Made by a program: the position numbers and the translations under genes
The notes under the pieces: model-generated
Told to the model about the DNA's origin: nothing
The model's input: only the letters and a program-made list of their open reading frames with translations
The model's database searches: none
In this document: piece by piece, positions 9,133-17,499 of the stretch
How positions within the stretch are numbered: position 1 is the first letter of the stretch
How the letters are laid out: each line of letters starts with the position of its first letter
DNA from: Spirochaetota bacterium
GTDB lineage: Bacteria; Spirochaetota; B62-G9; DRHN01
NCBI GenBank assembly: GCA_020342115.1
Contig: CP070841.1
Coordinates: 1,238,660 to 1,276,881, forward strand
DNA: 38,222 bases
Direction: 5' to 3'

Positions 9133-9406
9133 ATTTCCCTTCTATTTTCTTTGTCTCGTATATGTAATACACAACAAGAAAAAGAATCAATAGCTTAACA
9201 AAAGGATAGACAACGATCTGCAGAATTGAGACGTTCTGAAAAACCATTATGTCAGTTTCTGGAAAGTAGTAGGTAACAATTGCAAGAGGAAAGAAGAGAA
9301 GACAAACCGATACGAGAGCGGCATTTTTCTTGAATCTCTTCAGACAAAGAGTGAGTATTCCTATGACGAAGAGGGTAAATGAGAGAAGAAGGTCTATGTA
9401 ATGCAT
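9131..9406 (-). CDS. small hydrophobic membrane protein
   Basis: A 91-residue protein with three likely membrane segments (about 4-21, 29-48 and 61-82) joined by short charged loops such as LKRFKKN, and a charged C-terminus (ETKKIEGK). No family was recognised. ATG start with AAGGA about 8 nt upstream. It begins 40 nt after the lemA stop codon on the same strand and ends at the convergent terminator, so it is probably the last gene of the nucleotidyltransferase-TPM-LemA unit. A membrane role alongside LemA is inference from position only. Confidence 0.55.
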   Translation of the reverse strand: MHYIDLLLSFTLFVIGILTLCLKRFKKNAALVSVCLLFFPLAIVTYYFPETDIMVFQNVSILQIVVYPFVKLLILFLVVYYIYETKKIEGK

Positions 9407-9446
9407 GTGACTGTTCCTTTGAACGAATAATCAAGCTCTTCAAATA

Positions 9447-10031
9447 CTAGCTCTCGAAATCGACCTCTGGAACCTCTCGTGCCTGCTCCTCTATCTCGAA
9501 ATACTCCTTCTGCTCATAACCCATACGGCGGGCTACAATAGAGGAGGGAAATCTTCTTATCTTGGTATTGAATAACCTTACACTGTCATTGTAGCGTTTC
9601 CTCGCTACTGCTATACGATTCTCTGTACCCGCAAGCTCGTCCTGGAGCCTTAAGAAGTTTACATTTGACTTCAGCTCTGGATATCTCTCCACGATAACGA
9701 GTAATCTTCCAAGGGCGGTCTGTAATTGATTGTACCCATCAGCTGATTCTCCAACTGTACGGGCGCCGGCAAGCTTAGCCCGAGCCTCTGCAATCTGGGT
9801 AAAAACTTCTCTCTCCTGTGTTGCAAAACCCTTGACCGTGTTGACGAGATTGGGGATCAGATCTGCCCTGCGCTTGAGCTGATTGTCTATCTCAGCCCAA
9901 TTACCGTCGATATTCTCCTCCATAGTAACGAGGGTATTTCTTATTCCTATATACCATCCACCTATGATTACACCAAGGACAACTACTATTGCTATGACAG
10001 CGATAATTCCTACAATGCTTTTCTTGGCCAT
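9447..10031 (-). CDS. lemA: LemA family protein
   Basis: A 194-residue LemA protein. One N-terminal membrane helix (about 5-27, IVGIIAVIAIVVVLGVIIGG) is followed by a cytoplasmic-type helical bundle with the family signatures QLKRRADLIPNLVNTVKGFA and YPELKSN, and RRFPSSIVARRMGY near the end. The ATG at 10031 was chosen over an upstream in-frame TTG because GGAG lies 6 nt before it. LemA genes commonly neighbour TPM-domain genes, as here (TPM gene 115 nt upstream on the same strand). Its molecular function is not established. Confidence 0.93.
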   Translation of the reverse strand: MAKKSIVGIIAVIAIVVVLGVIIGGWYIGIRNTLVTMEENIDGNWAEIDNQLKRRADLIPNLVNTVKGFATQEREVFTQIAEARAKLAGARTVGESADGYNQLQTALGRLLVIVERYPELKSNVNFLRLQDELAGTENRIAVARKRYNDSVRLFNTKIRRFPSSIVARRMGYEQKEYFEIEEQAREVPEVDFES

Positions 10032-10132
10032 ACCTTTCTCCAATATTATGTTGTGTTATAAATAAACCCTTACTTTAAAAATAATCATGTTTAGTCCAAT
10101 GATCAAAAAGTACAATAATTCACTAGATTTAG

Positions 10133-10148
10133 TTACCAAGAACTAATT
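10133..10148. repeat. 16-nt repeat shared with 22575-22590
   Basis: TTACCAAGAACTAATT occurs here, running into the TPM gene stop codon, and again exactly at 22575-22590 upstream of the FtsB-like gene. The flanking TTAGTT/AACTAA here gives a small inverted repeat around ACCAAG. Meaning unknown. Confidence 0.4.
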
Positions 10149-10896
10149 AAAATCCGCGTGTCGCACCTCCGCCACCAAAACCGCCACCGCCGAAGCCTGA
10201 AAAGCCGCCTCCAAAGCTGCTTCCTCCGGATCCAAAACCTCCACCATAAAAGCCCCTTCGGGTCATGCCGCCGAGAAATATAAGAGGCCACAGAAACCTT
10301 CCTCCGCCAAAGAGCAGGGCAATTATGATAAATATGAGATAGCCCAGGCCTGGAATCCCGGTTCTCGTATATTTGCGGCTCTCCTGTAAATCATAAGAGC
10401 TCAGATCGACGTCGTACTCTTTTGCAATGATTCCGGAAACCGCCTGAACTCCCTTGAGAAAGCCCCCTCCATAATCTCCTGCTTGAAATGAAGGTATAAT
10501 TGACTTATCCATTATTTCACCTGCGAGACCATCCGGGATTGCTCCCTCGAGCCCATAACCAACCTCTAGACGAAGGCGTCGTTCTTTCATAGCAAGAACA
10601 AGCAGCACACCTGTATCTTCACCTTTTTTCCCAATCCCCCATTCAGTGGCAAGATCTATTGAATATTCCTCTATCGAGCCGTAGGGCTCAATTGATTGCA
10701 CTGTTACCACTGCGATTTCAGCGCCAGTTTTTTCCTGTACAGCCTGTATGATCCTTTCCATCTGTGTTTTGTAACTTGCATCTATCACACCGGCAAAGTC
10801 GTTGATATAACCTACAGGTTTTGGTAGCTTCTGCGCAAATATCGGAACTGCAATGAATATCAATAATAGAACAAGTACTGTAACAATCTTTTTCAT
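10147..10896 (-). CDS. TPM domain protein (YgcG family), exported
   Basis: A 249-residue protein. The signal peptide (about 1-21, ending IFAQ) leads into LPKPVGYINDFAGVID, the start of a TPM domain (about 22-150) with GAEIAVVTV, WGIGKKGEDTGVLLV and the RLEVGYGLEGAIPDG signature. A single hydrophobic helix (about 180-195, LGYLIFIIIALLFGGG) and a glycine-rich tail (about 210-249, FGGGGFGGGG) follow, the usual YgcG layout. The TPM domain should face the periplasm; reported roles range from phosphatase-like to photosystem or protein-quality functions, so the role here is unassigned. It lies 32 nt downstream of the nucleotidyltransferase gene and upstream of lemA, consistent with one operon. Confidence 0.9.
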   Translation of the reverse strand: MKKIVTVLVLLLIFIAVPIFAQKLPKPVGYINDFAGVIDASYKTQMERIIQAVQEKTGAEIAVVTVQSIEPYGSIEEYSIDLATEWGIGKKGEDTGVLLVLAMKERRLRLEVGYGLEGAIPDGLAGEIMDKSIIPSFQAGDYGGGFLKGVQAVSGIIAKEYDVDLSSYDLQESRKYTRTGIPGLGYLIFIIIALLFGGGRFLWPLIFLGGMTRRGFYGGGFGSGGSSFGGGFSGFGGGGFGGGGATRGF

Positions 10897-10928
10897 TCAA
10901 GATTTCCCCTGGTTCATTCAGTCAAAAT

Positions 10929-11642
10929 TTAGAATTTCATCTTATCAACGATCCTGATGAGCTCTTCAAGCTTTCCAAGAAGGTTTTGAGTAAGCGGTTT
11001 TGGATCGACTTTTACGCCACTTCTCAATTCATTGATCTGGGTGAATGGTGTTGTATCTATTGAGAATGCCTCATTCAATTTTTTTAATATATCGCCACTC
11101 TCAACAGGAATGGGATCAGCCTTTTTAAGTCTTAAAAGCCCCCTGAATACTGCATACAGCGAACCAGCCCACAGTTTAAGCAGGTGTCGAAGTACTCTCG
11201 GTCTGCCTCGAGAAGCAATGAAAAGCTGGCGCAGGGACGCAATTTCTCCCCTGAGCCTATCCTCTATTTGATGCCTGAGGTTTGTCATCGTCAACGAAAG
11301 CGATTTTGTCTCGTCTGTTCCGTGTATAACCCTGTTACGATCCTTGATGTCGAAGTACTCCATGGGAAAAACATCTGCTGAGTTGTTGAACTCTTCTCTT
11401 GTGAGTATGAGGGGAGTTATTCGATGGCGCTTTATCATTCTGTGAGTCGTCCTGCCCAGTACCTCAATCTGCTCAGGATCAGGCTTCTCGAGAATGATGA
11501 GCATGTTTATGTCAGAGACACCCTTAACAAAGCTGCCTCTTACATAACTTCCATAGATCATAACTGATAGCAAGTTTTCGCCGAAACAGTTTTTAAGAGA
11601 TGATAAAAATGACTCCTCAAAAGACTTTCCCTGTTTTTTCAT
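10929..11642 (-). CDS. MNT-type nucleotidyltransferase domain protein
   Basis: A 237-residue protein whose N-terminal 100 residues form a Pol-beta-like nucleotidyltransferase domain: YGSYVRGSF (30-38) then SDIN (43-46). The family pattern is GS-x9-11-D-x-D; here the second acidic residue is Asn46 instead of Asp, which may weaken metal binding or mark a subfamily variant. The C-terminal half is helical (IEDRLRGEIASLRQLF, RHLLKLWAGSLYAVFRGLLRL), like the KNTase_C or HEPN-like helical partner of single-chain enzymes. ATG start with GGAG 9 nt upstream. It is first in the unit continuing to the TPM, LemA and small membrane genes. Substrate unknown; a self-contained toxin-antitoxin role is possible but unsupported. 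Confidence 0.75.
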   Translation of the reverse strand: MKKQGKSFEESFLSSLKNCFGENLLSVMIYGSYVRGSFVKGVSDINMLIILEKPDPEQIEVLGRTTHRMIKRHRITPLILTREEFNNSADVFPMEYFDIKDRNRVIHGTDETKSLSLTMTNLRHQIEDRLRGEIASLRQLFIASRGRPRVLRHLLKLWAGSLYAVFRGLLRLKKADPIPVESGDILKKLNEAFSIDTTPFTQINELRSGVKVDPKPLTQNLLGKLEELIRIVDKMKF

Positions 11643-11675
11643 CTTATTAAACTCCTTTACCCTTTACACATACAC

Positions 11676-11704
11676 AATGTAGCATTCAATGTGGATATTA
11701 TCAA
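11676..11704 (-). promoter_or_regulatory. promoter of nucleotidyltransferase-TPM-lemA unit
   Basis: Minus-strand TTGATA (11704-11699), a 17-nt spacer and TACATT (11681-11676), about 34 nt before the start codon at 11642. Good sigma-70-type match. Confidence 0.55.
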
Positions 11705-11726
11705 GATGATATTGGATAATCGTTGT

Positions 11727-11769
11727 TTGATGATCGTTTTTGGTGTAAAATATAATGTAGTACTTACTA
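11727..11769 (+). promoter_or_regulatory. promoter and adjacent inverted repeat before the AmrB gene
   Basis: TTGATG (11727-11732), 18 nt, then a consensus TATAAT (11751-11756). Immediately downstream TAGTACTTACTA (11758-11769) is an inverted repeat of TAGTA around CT, at the expected transcription start. It resembles the AGTAT/ATACT sites at the radical SAM promoters, but the match is short. Confidence 0.5.
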
Positions 11770-11781
11770 TGGAGGGATAAA

Positions 11782-12630
11782 ATGGGATTCAGGAAACCCG
11801 ATCTGGCTGGAGCATGGTACCCTGGAGTGGAAAAAGAGATAAGAAAGACGATAGAAGGATACATCGGTAAAATAGAAGTTCCAGATGAAAAGTATTCCGG
11901 CAAAGGTGGTATAGTGCCTCATGCCGGCTGGTATTTTTCTGGAAAAGTTGCTTTCTGGGTTTTATACAGTATTTCGAAAGTTAACAATCCGGAGCTCATT
12001 TTTGTATTTGGAATGCATCTACCACCGCACGGCCCGGACTACATCTTTATCGATGATGGATATGAAACACCGATTGGAAGAATACCTGTCAATCAGGAAG
12101 CAGCGAATCTGCTTTATGATTCTTATGATTTTATAAAAGAAGATGCCGTGCACTACTCTCAGGATAATACAGTTGAGATTCAGCTCCCCTTTATTAAACA
12201 CCTCTTTCCTGAAGCAAGCATTGTGACTGTCGGAGTGAGTCCGACTGAAAGGGCAACTGCCATAGGAGAAAAGGCAGAGGAAATCTCTAAAAAGCTCGGT
12301 CTCAACAGCTGTTATATAGGGAGTACAGACCTCACCCATTACGGTCCAAACTATGCGTTTGCACCTCAAGGTACCGGACCGGAGAGTGTAAGCTGGGTAA
12401 GGGATAAGAACGACAAAATGATAGTAGAAAGCTTCCTAAATGCTGATGCTGATAAGGTCATATCACAGGCATTGTCATCAAAAAACGCCTGTTGCCCGGG
12501 CGCTGCTACTGCGGCAATTGCTGCTTCTAAGAAGGCTGGATGTGAAAGGGGCATTTTGGTAACCTATACGACGAGCTATGACGTTCATCCAGATTCCAGT
12601 TTTGTTGGATATGCGGGGGTAGTTTATTAA
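11782..12630 (+). CDS. amrB: AmmeMemoRadiSam system protein B (MEMO1 family)
   Basis: MEMO1-family protein of 282 residues, the usual length. Diagnostic segments: LAGAWYPG (8-15), IVPHAGWYFSG with H47, FGMHL with H79, NTVEIQLPF (129-137), the STDLTHYG signature (181-188, H186) and NACCPGAA with C237/C238. H47, H79 and the cysteine correspond to the active-site-like metal ligands described for human MEMO1. In many bacteria and archaea it is encoded with AmrA and the radical SAM protein AmrS; neither is visible here, although two unrelated-looking radical SAM genes are in the window. ATG start with GGAGGGA 6-7 nt upstream. Its stop codon overlaps that of the convergent prp gene. Family is confident; biochemical role unknown. 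Confidence 0.9.
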   Translation: MGFRKPDLAGAWYPGVEKEIRKTIEGYIGKIEVPDEKYSGKGGIVPHAGWYFSGKVAFWVLYSISKVNNPELIFVFGMHLPPHGPDYIFIDDGYETPIGRIPVNQEAANLLYDSYDFIKEDAVHYSQDNTVEIQLPFIKHLFPEASIVTVGVSPTERATAIGEKAEEISKKLGLNSCYIGSTDLTHYGPNYAFAPQGTGPESVSWVRDKNDKMIVESFLNADADKVISQALSSKNACCPGAATAAIAASKKAGCERGILVTYTTSYDVHPDSSFVGYAGVVY

Positions 12631-12953
12631 TTGTCTTTTATCACGATCTTTACCTTTCCTGGATGCTCTTGCTCGATTCCTTTGAGTCCCAGTACCATAG
12701 TAGTCAAGACAGCGTTAAAGATTGTTTTTCGTTGCGGATCATCAAGATCCACGATTGTGAATTCGAGTAATCCATCTTTATTCTTCCATATGACCTGATC
12801 CTTTCCATAATGGAGAAGACCTGAAAGAGCGGTCTGCGTAATAGCTGCGACGCCTGCACAGACGATGTCTTCTCCTCGCTTTCCGCCGCCATGACCACTG
12901 ACCCTTATATGTGTTATGTTCTTTTTCTCTCTGTTTATAAGAATTTTAATCAA
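12627..12953 (-). CDS. prp: ribosomal-processing cysteine protease Prp (YsxB family)
   Basis: A 108-residue Prp-type protein. The signature SGHGGGKRGEDIVCAGVAA gives the catalytic pair His21 and Cys32, matching the family spacing. In Firmicutes Prp removes an N-terminal extension from ribosomal protein L27 and its gene sits between rplU and rpmA; here it stands alone, so the L27 link is inference. The start is a TTG at 12953 with GGAAA upstream; there is no ATG near. Convergent with amrB, with 4-bp overlap of the stop codons. Confidence 0.82.
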   Translation of the reverse strand: MIKILINREKKNITHIRVSGHGGGKRGEDIVCAGVAAITQTALSGLLHYGKDQVIWKNKDGLLEFTIVDLDDPQRKTIFNAVLTTMVLGLKGIEQEHPGKVKIVIKDN

Positions 12954-13071
12954 AAGTAGTTTCCTAGTTTTACGTTAAAGTGTACAATAATGTGTTCTGA
13001 ATAAGGATAATGCGTACTCAAGTGGTAGCATATTCCTTTTCGTAAAAAAATGCAAGTCCAATGGGGGGGAT

Positions 13072-13302
13072 ATGGGTGATATAGAGAATAAGGATGAGAA
13101 AATAAGAGAGCTCGAAGAAGAGATTGCGAGACTCAAAGGACAGGTGGTGGTAACCGAAGAGGAGTTCAGGGGGCATCCTGTGCTCAGATTCACAGGTGTG
13201 TTCAGACCTTTCACACTGGGTCTCAGCAAATGCAGGGCAATACTCAAATCTTTAGAGACGATTAAAAGCTTTGTTGAGAAATACGATAAGGATAACATTT
13301 AA
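13072..13302 (+). CDS. small coiled-coil protein of unknown function
   Basis: A 76-residue acidic protein not recognised. Residues about 5-25 (KDEKIRELEEEIARLKGQ) form a heptad-like coiled coil; a short globular part follows (FRGHPVLRFTGVFRPFTLGLSKCRAILKS) and the C-terminus is helical and charged. ATG start with a GGGGGGG purine run just upstream. The gene lies 121 nt before rnfC on the same strand, but a good promoter between them argues that rnf is transcribed separately. Confidence 0.6.
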   Translation: MGDIENKDEKIRELEEEIARLKGQVVVTEEEFRGHPVLRFTGVFRPFTLGLSKCRAILKSLETIKSFVEKYDKDNI

Positions 13303-13357
13303 TTCTTTACAGATGAAGAAAGGCTTTACAGAATTGGGACTGTTTAATAAATTACTA

Positions 13358-13386
13358 TTGCATTTTTTTCATTATTTCACTATTTT
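13358..13386 (+). promoter_or_regulatory. promoter of the rnf operon
   Basis: TTGCAT (13358-13363), exactly 17 nt, then TATTTT (13381-13386), 37 nt before the rnfC start codon. Confidence 0.5.
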
Positions 13387-13423
13387 GTAATGCTTTGCAC
13401 TATCAGATTCTTGGAGACAGTAG

Positions 13424-14749
13424 ATGAATTTATTCACGTTTAAAGGAGGCGTTCATCCTCCTTACAGAAAGGAGCACGCAAAAGATAGCCAGATAGAAAT
13501 CGCGGCTGTTCCTGATCAGCTTGTGGTTCCTCTTGTGCAGCATATTGGTGCGCCATGTGCTCCTGCTGTTGAGGCTGGAGGTACTGTTAAAGAGGGACAG
13601 GTTATAGGCCAGAGTGATGCATTTGTCTCTGCTCCTATTCATGCGCCTGTTTCTGGTAAAGTGAAGCGTATTGAACGAGCGCTTCACCCCCTTGGCCAGA
13701 AGGTTCTATCAGTATTCATAGAACCGGATGGAGCAGATGAGAAAGAGTATCTCAAGCCGCTTGGTGATACTATAGATCAGCTCAGTTCTGATGATATGAA
13801 GAAGAGGGTGATGGAAGCAGGAATAGTGGGACTCGGCGGAGCCACGTTTCCATCGCATGTAAAGTTTTCCCCCCCGAAGGACAAGCCAATCGAAGTCCTT
13901 ATCATTAATGGATGTGAGTGTGAGCCTTACCTTACTGCTGACTACCGTCTGATGCTGGAAAAACCGGGTGACATAATTCTTGGCGCACAGATGATAGGTA
14001 AAATCCTCGGCGCGAAAGAAATTGTAGTCGCTGTCGAAGACAACAAGCCTGACGCATTTAAGAAATTCAAGGAAAGCGATGCGGGAAAAGGAATCAGGTA
14101 TGTCTTGACCCATACGAAATATCCTCAGGGCGGAGAAAAGATGCTCATTAAAGCCGTTCTGAAAAGAGAGGTGCCCTCAGGTGGGCTTCCAATGGATGTT
14201 GGCGTTGTAGTTTCCAATGTTGGCACTGCACTTGCCGTATGCGAAGCGGTGAGGGATGGCAAACCTCTAATAGATAGAGTCCTTACAATAACGGGTAACG
14301 GAATTAAAAAACCTGGAAACTATATTGCAAAGATAGGAACCCCGGTAAGCTCGATTATAGAGCAGTCGGGTGGGACTGTTGGAACGATTGGAAAGCTTAT
14401 CGTAGGCGGACCCATGATGGGTATTGCACAATCATCATATGATGTGCCTGTAATAAAAGGAACGAGCGGTATTCTTCTCCTTCAGGACGAGAAATATATG
14501 AAGGAGGGCCATTTACCCTGTATCAAATGCTCTTTTTGTGTTCAGGTATGTCCTACACAACTTTTACCTTCGCGTCTCTCTATACTCGCAGAGGCAGAGA
14601 AATGGGAACTGATGGAACAGTTCGGGGTCGATGACTGCATCGAGTGCGGGAGCTGTTCATATGTATGTCCGAGCAAAAGACCGATTGTACAGCTCATAAA
14701 GACAGCGAAGCTGAAGGTAAGGGATATTAAAGCGAGGGAGAATAAGTAG
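13424..14749 (+). CDS. rnfC: Rnf complex subunit C (ferredoxin:NAD+ oxidoreductase)
   Basis: A 441-residue peripheral subunit of the ion-translocating Rnf complex; it holds the NADH/FMN site and two [4Fe-4S] clusters and passes electrons between ferredoxin and NAD. Visible features: N-terminal barrel-sandwich region (GGVHPP, then VSAPIHAPVSGKV), a Rossmann-like GLGGATFPSHVKF glycine motif, the acidic INGCECEPYLTADY segment, and two CxxCxxCxxxCP motifs beginning at C366 (CIKCSFCVQVCP) and C405 (CIECGSCSYVCP). The length matches the short clostridial-type RnfC without the long proteobacterial C-terminal repeat. ATG start with GGAGA upstream. First gene of rnfCDGEAB; rnfD follows after one base. 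Confidence 0.97.
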   Translation: MNLFTFKGGVHPPYRKEHAKDSQIEIAAVPDQLVVPLVQHIGAPCAPAVEAGGTVKEGQVIGQSDAFVSAPIHAPVSGKVKRIERALHPLGQKVLSVFIEPDGADEKEYLKPLGDTIDQLSSDDMKKRVMEAGIVGLGGATFPSHVKFSPPKDKPIEVLIINGCECEPYLTADYRLMLEKPGDIILGAQMIGKILGAKEIVVAVEDNKPDAFKKFKESDAGKGIRYVLTHTKYPQGGEKMLIKAVLKREVPSGGLPMDVGVVVSNVGTALAVCEAVRDGKPLIDRVLTITGNGIKKPGNYIAKIGTPVSSIIEQSGGTVGTIGKLIVGGPMMGIAQSSYDVPVIKGTSGILLLQDEKYMKEGHLPCIKCSFCVQVCPTQLLPSRLSILAEAEKWELMEQFGVDDCIECGSCSYVCPSKRPIVQLIKTAKLKVRDIKARENK

Positions 14750-14750
14750 T

Positions 14751-15716
14751 ATGGGAAAAGAAAATAGCTCGCTGATACTTTCAACATCACCGCATATCAA
14801 GAGCAGGGAGTCGGTAAGGAATATAATGATTAGTGTAATCATTACCCTCCTTCCTGCAGTGGTCTTCAGCATCTACCAGTTCGGGATACATGTACTGATT
14901 ATGTACCTCGTCTCAATTGCTACCTGCCTTGTTTCGGAATGGGTTGCGGTTCGGCTTCGAAAACGGCCCTTCAGCCTTTATGATGGAAGCGCAATTATTA
15001 CAGGAATGCTTCTTGTAATGGTTCTCCCGCCAAAATTCCCGATTTATGGGGTTATCCTCGGGGCAGTTGTCTCGATCGTCATAGGAAAGCAGATATTCGG
15101 CGGGCTGGGGTATAATATATTTAATCCTGCCCTTATCGGCAGGGCATTCCTTGCAGCAACATATCCTGTGTTTATTTCATCATGGGCCACACCCAGGCTG
15201 GTTTTTGACGGTATAACAGCTGCAACTCCTCTGGCTGGTATGAAATTCGATGGGATTATGACTCCCTACTCTGCAATGTTCTTCGGCCGTATAGGAGGAT
15301 CGATTGGCGAGACGAGTGCGGTACTTCTCATAATAGGAGCGATCTATCTCATTATCAAGAAGTATATAAAATGGAGAATACCGCTTTCAATATTCGTCAC
15401 GGTTGCAGTGCTCGGTGAAATTTTTCATCTGATCAATCCTTCTAAGTATCCTGACCCTCTTTTTCATCTCCTTGCAGGCGGGTTGATGATCGGTGCCCTC
15501 TATATGGCGACAGATATGGTCACTTCACCAATCACGAACAGGGGATGCATCTTTTTCGGCGTTGGCATAGGGTGTCTTGTCGTCGTTATCAGGCTGCTTG
15601 GCGGACTTCCAGAGGGTGTAATGTATGCGATACTGTTTATGAATGCATTTGTCCCTCTTATAAACAGGGGGACTAAGCCGAGAATATTTGGTACCGGAGA
15701 AGCTCATGAACATTAG
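14751..15716 (+). CDS. rnfD: Rnf complex subunit D (membrane flavoprotein)
   Basis: A 321-residue integral membrane subunit with about nine to ten hydrophobic segments. The covalent FMN attachment motif is seen as ITAATPL, with T159 the probable flavin-linked threonine. Conserved membrane motifs GLGYNIFNPALIGRAFL and ATDMVTSPITNRG are present. RnfD carries electrons through the membrane next to RnfG and is linked to Na+ or H+ translocation; which ion is used cannot be read from this sequence. The gene overlaps the rnfG start by 11 nt, suggesting translational coupling. Confidence 0.97.
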   Translation: MGKENSSLILSTSPHIKSRESVRNIMISVIITLLPAVVFSIYQFGIHVLIMYLVSIATCLVSEWVAVRLRKRPFSLYDGSAIITGMLLVMVLPPKFPIYGVILGAVVSIVIGKQIFGGLGYNIFNPALIGRAFLAATYPVFISSWATPRLVFDGITAATPLAGMKFDGIMTPYSAMFFGRIGGSIGETSAVLLIIGAIYLIIKKYIKWRIPLSIFVTVAVLGEIFHLINPSKYPDPLFHLLAGGLMIGALYMATDMVTSPITNRGCIFFGVGIGCLVVVIRLLGGLPEGVMYAILFMNAFVPLINRGTKPRIFGTGEAHEH

Positions 15717-16254
15717 GTTGAAGATGGTCCTGATTCTCACACTCTTTGCCTGTATTTCGGGCGGAGTCCTCTCGCTTGTGTATATAATCAGCAGTCCGCT
15801 CATCGAGGCAAACATGCTCGAAGAACAGAACAGGGCTATTTTTCTCGTTGTCCCTGAGGCGAAGAGCTATGAAGAGAAGCTCACTGAGGGAATAAACTAT
15901 TTTGAGTGCACAGATACAGAAGGAAGAGTAGTGGGCATTGCGCTTCCTGCTGAAGGGATCGGATATCAGGGCGTTATAAAACTTATGGTTGGGTTGACTC
16001 CAGACCTTCGACAGGTTATGGGGCTTGTAGTGCTCGAGCAGATTGAGACACCGGGTCTTGGAGGAAGAATCTCTGAGGAGGAGTTTCAGAACCAGTTCAA
16101 GGGAATCAATACAGAGCCGGCCATAGAGTGGGTGAAAAACCAGGCTCCTGAAAAAGATACCGATATTCAGGCCGTTACAGGGGCCACGATTTCATCACGA
16201 TCGGTCGTCTTAATAATCAACAAGAGAATTCAGGATCTTCGAACGGTAATGTGA
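15706..16254 (+). CDS. rnfG: Rnf complex subunit G (periplasmic FMN subunit)
   Basis: A 182-residue subunit with one N-terminal membrane helix (about 6-28, MVLILTLFACISGGVLSLVYII) and an extracytoplasmic FMN-binding domain. The covalent FMN site is TGAT at 158-161 (T161), in VTGATISSRSV. QIETPGLGGRI is the other family signature. The start is the ATG at 15706 inside the end of rnfD, with GGAG 6 nt upstream; an in-frame TTG six codons earlier has no ribosome site and is rejected. Confidence 0.96.
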   Translation: MNIRLKMVLILTLFACISGGVLSLVYIISSPLIEANMLEEQNRAIFLVVPEAKSYEEKLTEGINYFECTDTEGRVVGIALPAEGIGYQGVIKLMVGLTPDLRQVMGLVVLEQIETPGLGGRISEEEFQNQFKGINTEPAIEWVKNQAPEKDTDIQAVTGATISSRSVVLIINKRIQDLRTVM

Positions 16255-16270
16255 ATGGGGGTCAATATAT

Positions 16271-16897
16271 ATGACTGATTTGAGCAATAAAGGCATTTTC
16301 GGTGAATTTACAAAAGGATTCTGGAAGGAGAATCCGATTCTTGTCATGCTTCTTGGAATGTGCCCCACACTTGCTGTTACAACCTCTGCGATCAAAGGGC
16401 TCACAATGGGGCTTGCTGTACTGTTCGTGCTTACCTGTTCGAGTCTCATAGTATCGATAGTGAGGAATATTATACCAAAACAGGTGAGGATCCCGACCTT
16501 TATTGTGATAATTGCAACCTTTGTCACCATGGTCGACCTGTTTCTAAAGGCCTTTCTCCTGGATCTGAGTAAAGCACTGGGTCCCTTTATACCTCTGATT
16601 GTAGTGAACTGCATCATTCTTGGAAGAGCCGAAGCCTTTGCATCGAGGAATCGCGTTATTCTCTCGCTGCTGGATGCTGTGGGTGTGAGTCTGGGATTCA
16701 CCGTTACTCTCATCCTCCTTGGAGGAATAAGGGAAATCCTGGGTATGGGTACCTTTTTTGGCCACGTGGTGTTTGGGCCCAGGTTCGATCAGTGGGTTAT
16801 AATGCTTTTGCCGCCAGGTGCTTTCATTACATTGGGATTCATGCTTGGCGCAAAGAATATAATAGATAGGAAATTCGAGGAAAAAAGAAAGAGCTAA
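16271..16897 (+). CDS. rnfE: Rnf complex subunit E (membrane)
   Basis: A 208-residue polytopic membrane subunit with about six helices. FWKENPILVMLLGMCPTLAVT is the RnfE/NqrD signature; the single cysteine in LGMCP and that in VVNCIILGRAEAFA match the half-helix cysteines that, with RnfA, hold an Fe-S cluster within the membrane. ATG start with GGGGG upstream. The C-terminus is strongly basic (EEKRKS). It forms a pseudo-symmetric pair with RnfA. Confidence 0.96.
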   Translation: MTDLSNKGIFGEFTKGFWKENPILVMLLGMCPTLAVTTSAIKGLTMGLAVLFVLTCSSLIVSIVRNIIPKQVRIPTFIVIIATFVTMVDLFLKAFLLDLSKALGPFIPLIVVNCIILGRAEAFASRNRVILSLLDAVGVSLGFTVTLILLGGIREILGMGTFFGHVVFGPRFDQWVIMLLPPGAFITLGFMLGAKNIIDRKFEEKRKS

Positions 16898-16910
16898 ACG
16901 GAGGTCAAGT

Positions 16911-17489
16911 GTGGAAGTCTTCCTTATCTTTATCTCTGCGGTACTGGTAAATAATTTTGTACTGTCCTATTTTCTTGGCATCTGTCCATTCTTAGGCGTT
17001 TCAGGGAAAATAGAATCTGCCACGAGTATGGGTTTTGCTGTGACGTTTGTTCTCACACTGTCTTCAGCAATTACCTGGCTAATCAACAATTACATCTTGA
17101 TTGCCTTCAAGGTTCCATTTTTAGAATATGTGTCATTTATCATCGTCATTGCTGCTCTCGTCCAGTTCGTCGAGATGTTCATAAGGAAGATGAGTAAGAC
17201 TCTATATGACACACTGGGCATATATCTTCCGCTGATCACCACAAATTGCGCCATACTTGGCCTGGCACTCTTTGGCGCTTTGAGAAAGTATGGATTTATT
17301 GAAAATATAGTCTTTGGAATAGGCGCAGGGATCGGATTTACCCTGGCGCTCGTAATCATGGCAGGAATCAGGGAGGAGCTTGACCTCGCAGATGTTCCCC
17401 AACCGCTCAAAGGGGCTGCAATTACCCTTATTCTTGCTGGTCTCCTTGCGCTTGCATTTATGGGATTTGCAGGACTGATTTCAGCATAG
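16911..17489 (+). CDS. rnfA: Rnf complex subunit A (membrane)
   Basis: A 192-residue, six-helix subunit homologous to RnfE. NNFVLSYFLGICPFLGVSGK and TTNCAILGLALFG contain the conserved cysteines (FLGICPF and TNCAIL) of the intramembrane cluster. The start codon is GTG at 16911 with GGAGG 6 nt upstream. It follows rnfE after 13 nt and precedes rnfB by 10 nt. Confidence 0.97.
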   Translation: MEVFLIFISAVLVNNFVLSYFLGICPFLGVSGKIESATSMGFAVTFVLTLSSAITWLINNYILIAFKVPFLEYVSFIIVIAALVQFVEMFIRKMSKTLYDTLGIYLPLITTNCAILGLALFGALRKYGFIENIVFGIGAGIGFTLALVIMAGIREELDLADVPQPLKGAAITLILAGLLALAFMGFAGLISA

Positions 17490-17499
17490 AGGATTTAGT

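Noticed and set aside
16210..16713. 167-codon minus-strand open frame
   Set aside because: Antisense to rnfG/rnfE, which are fully supported by family motifs.
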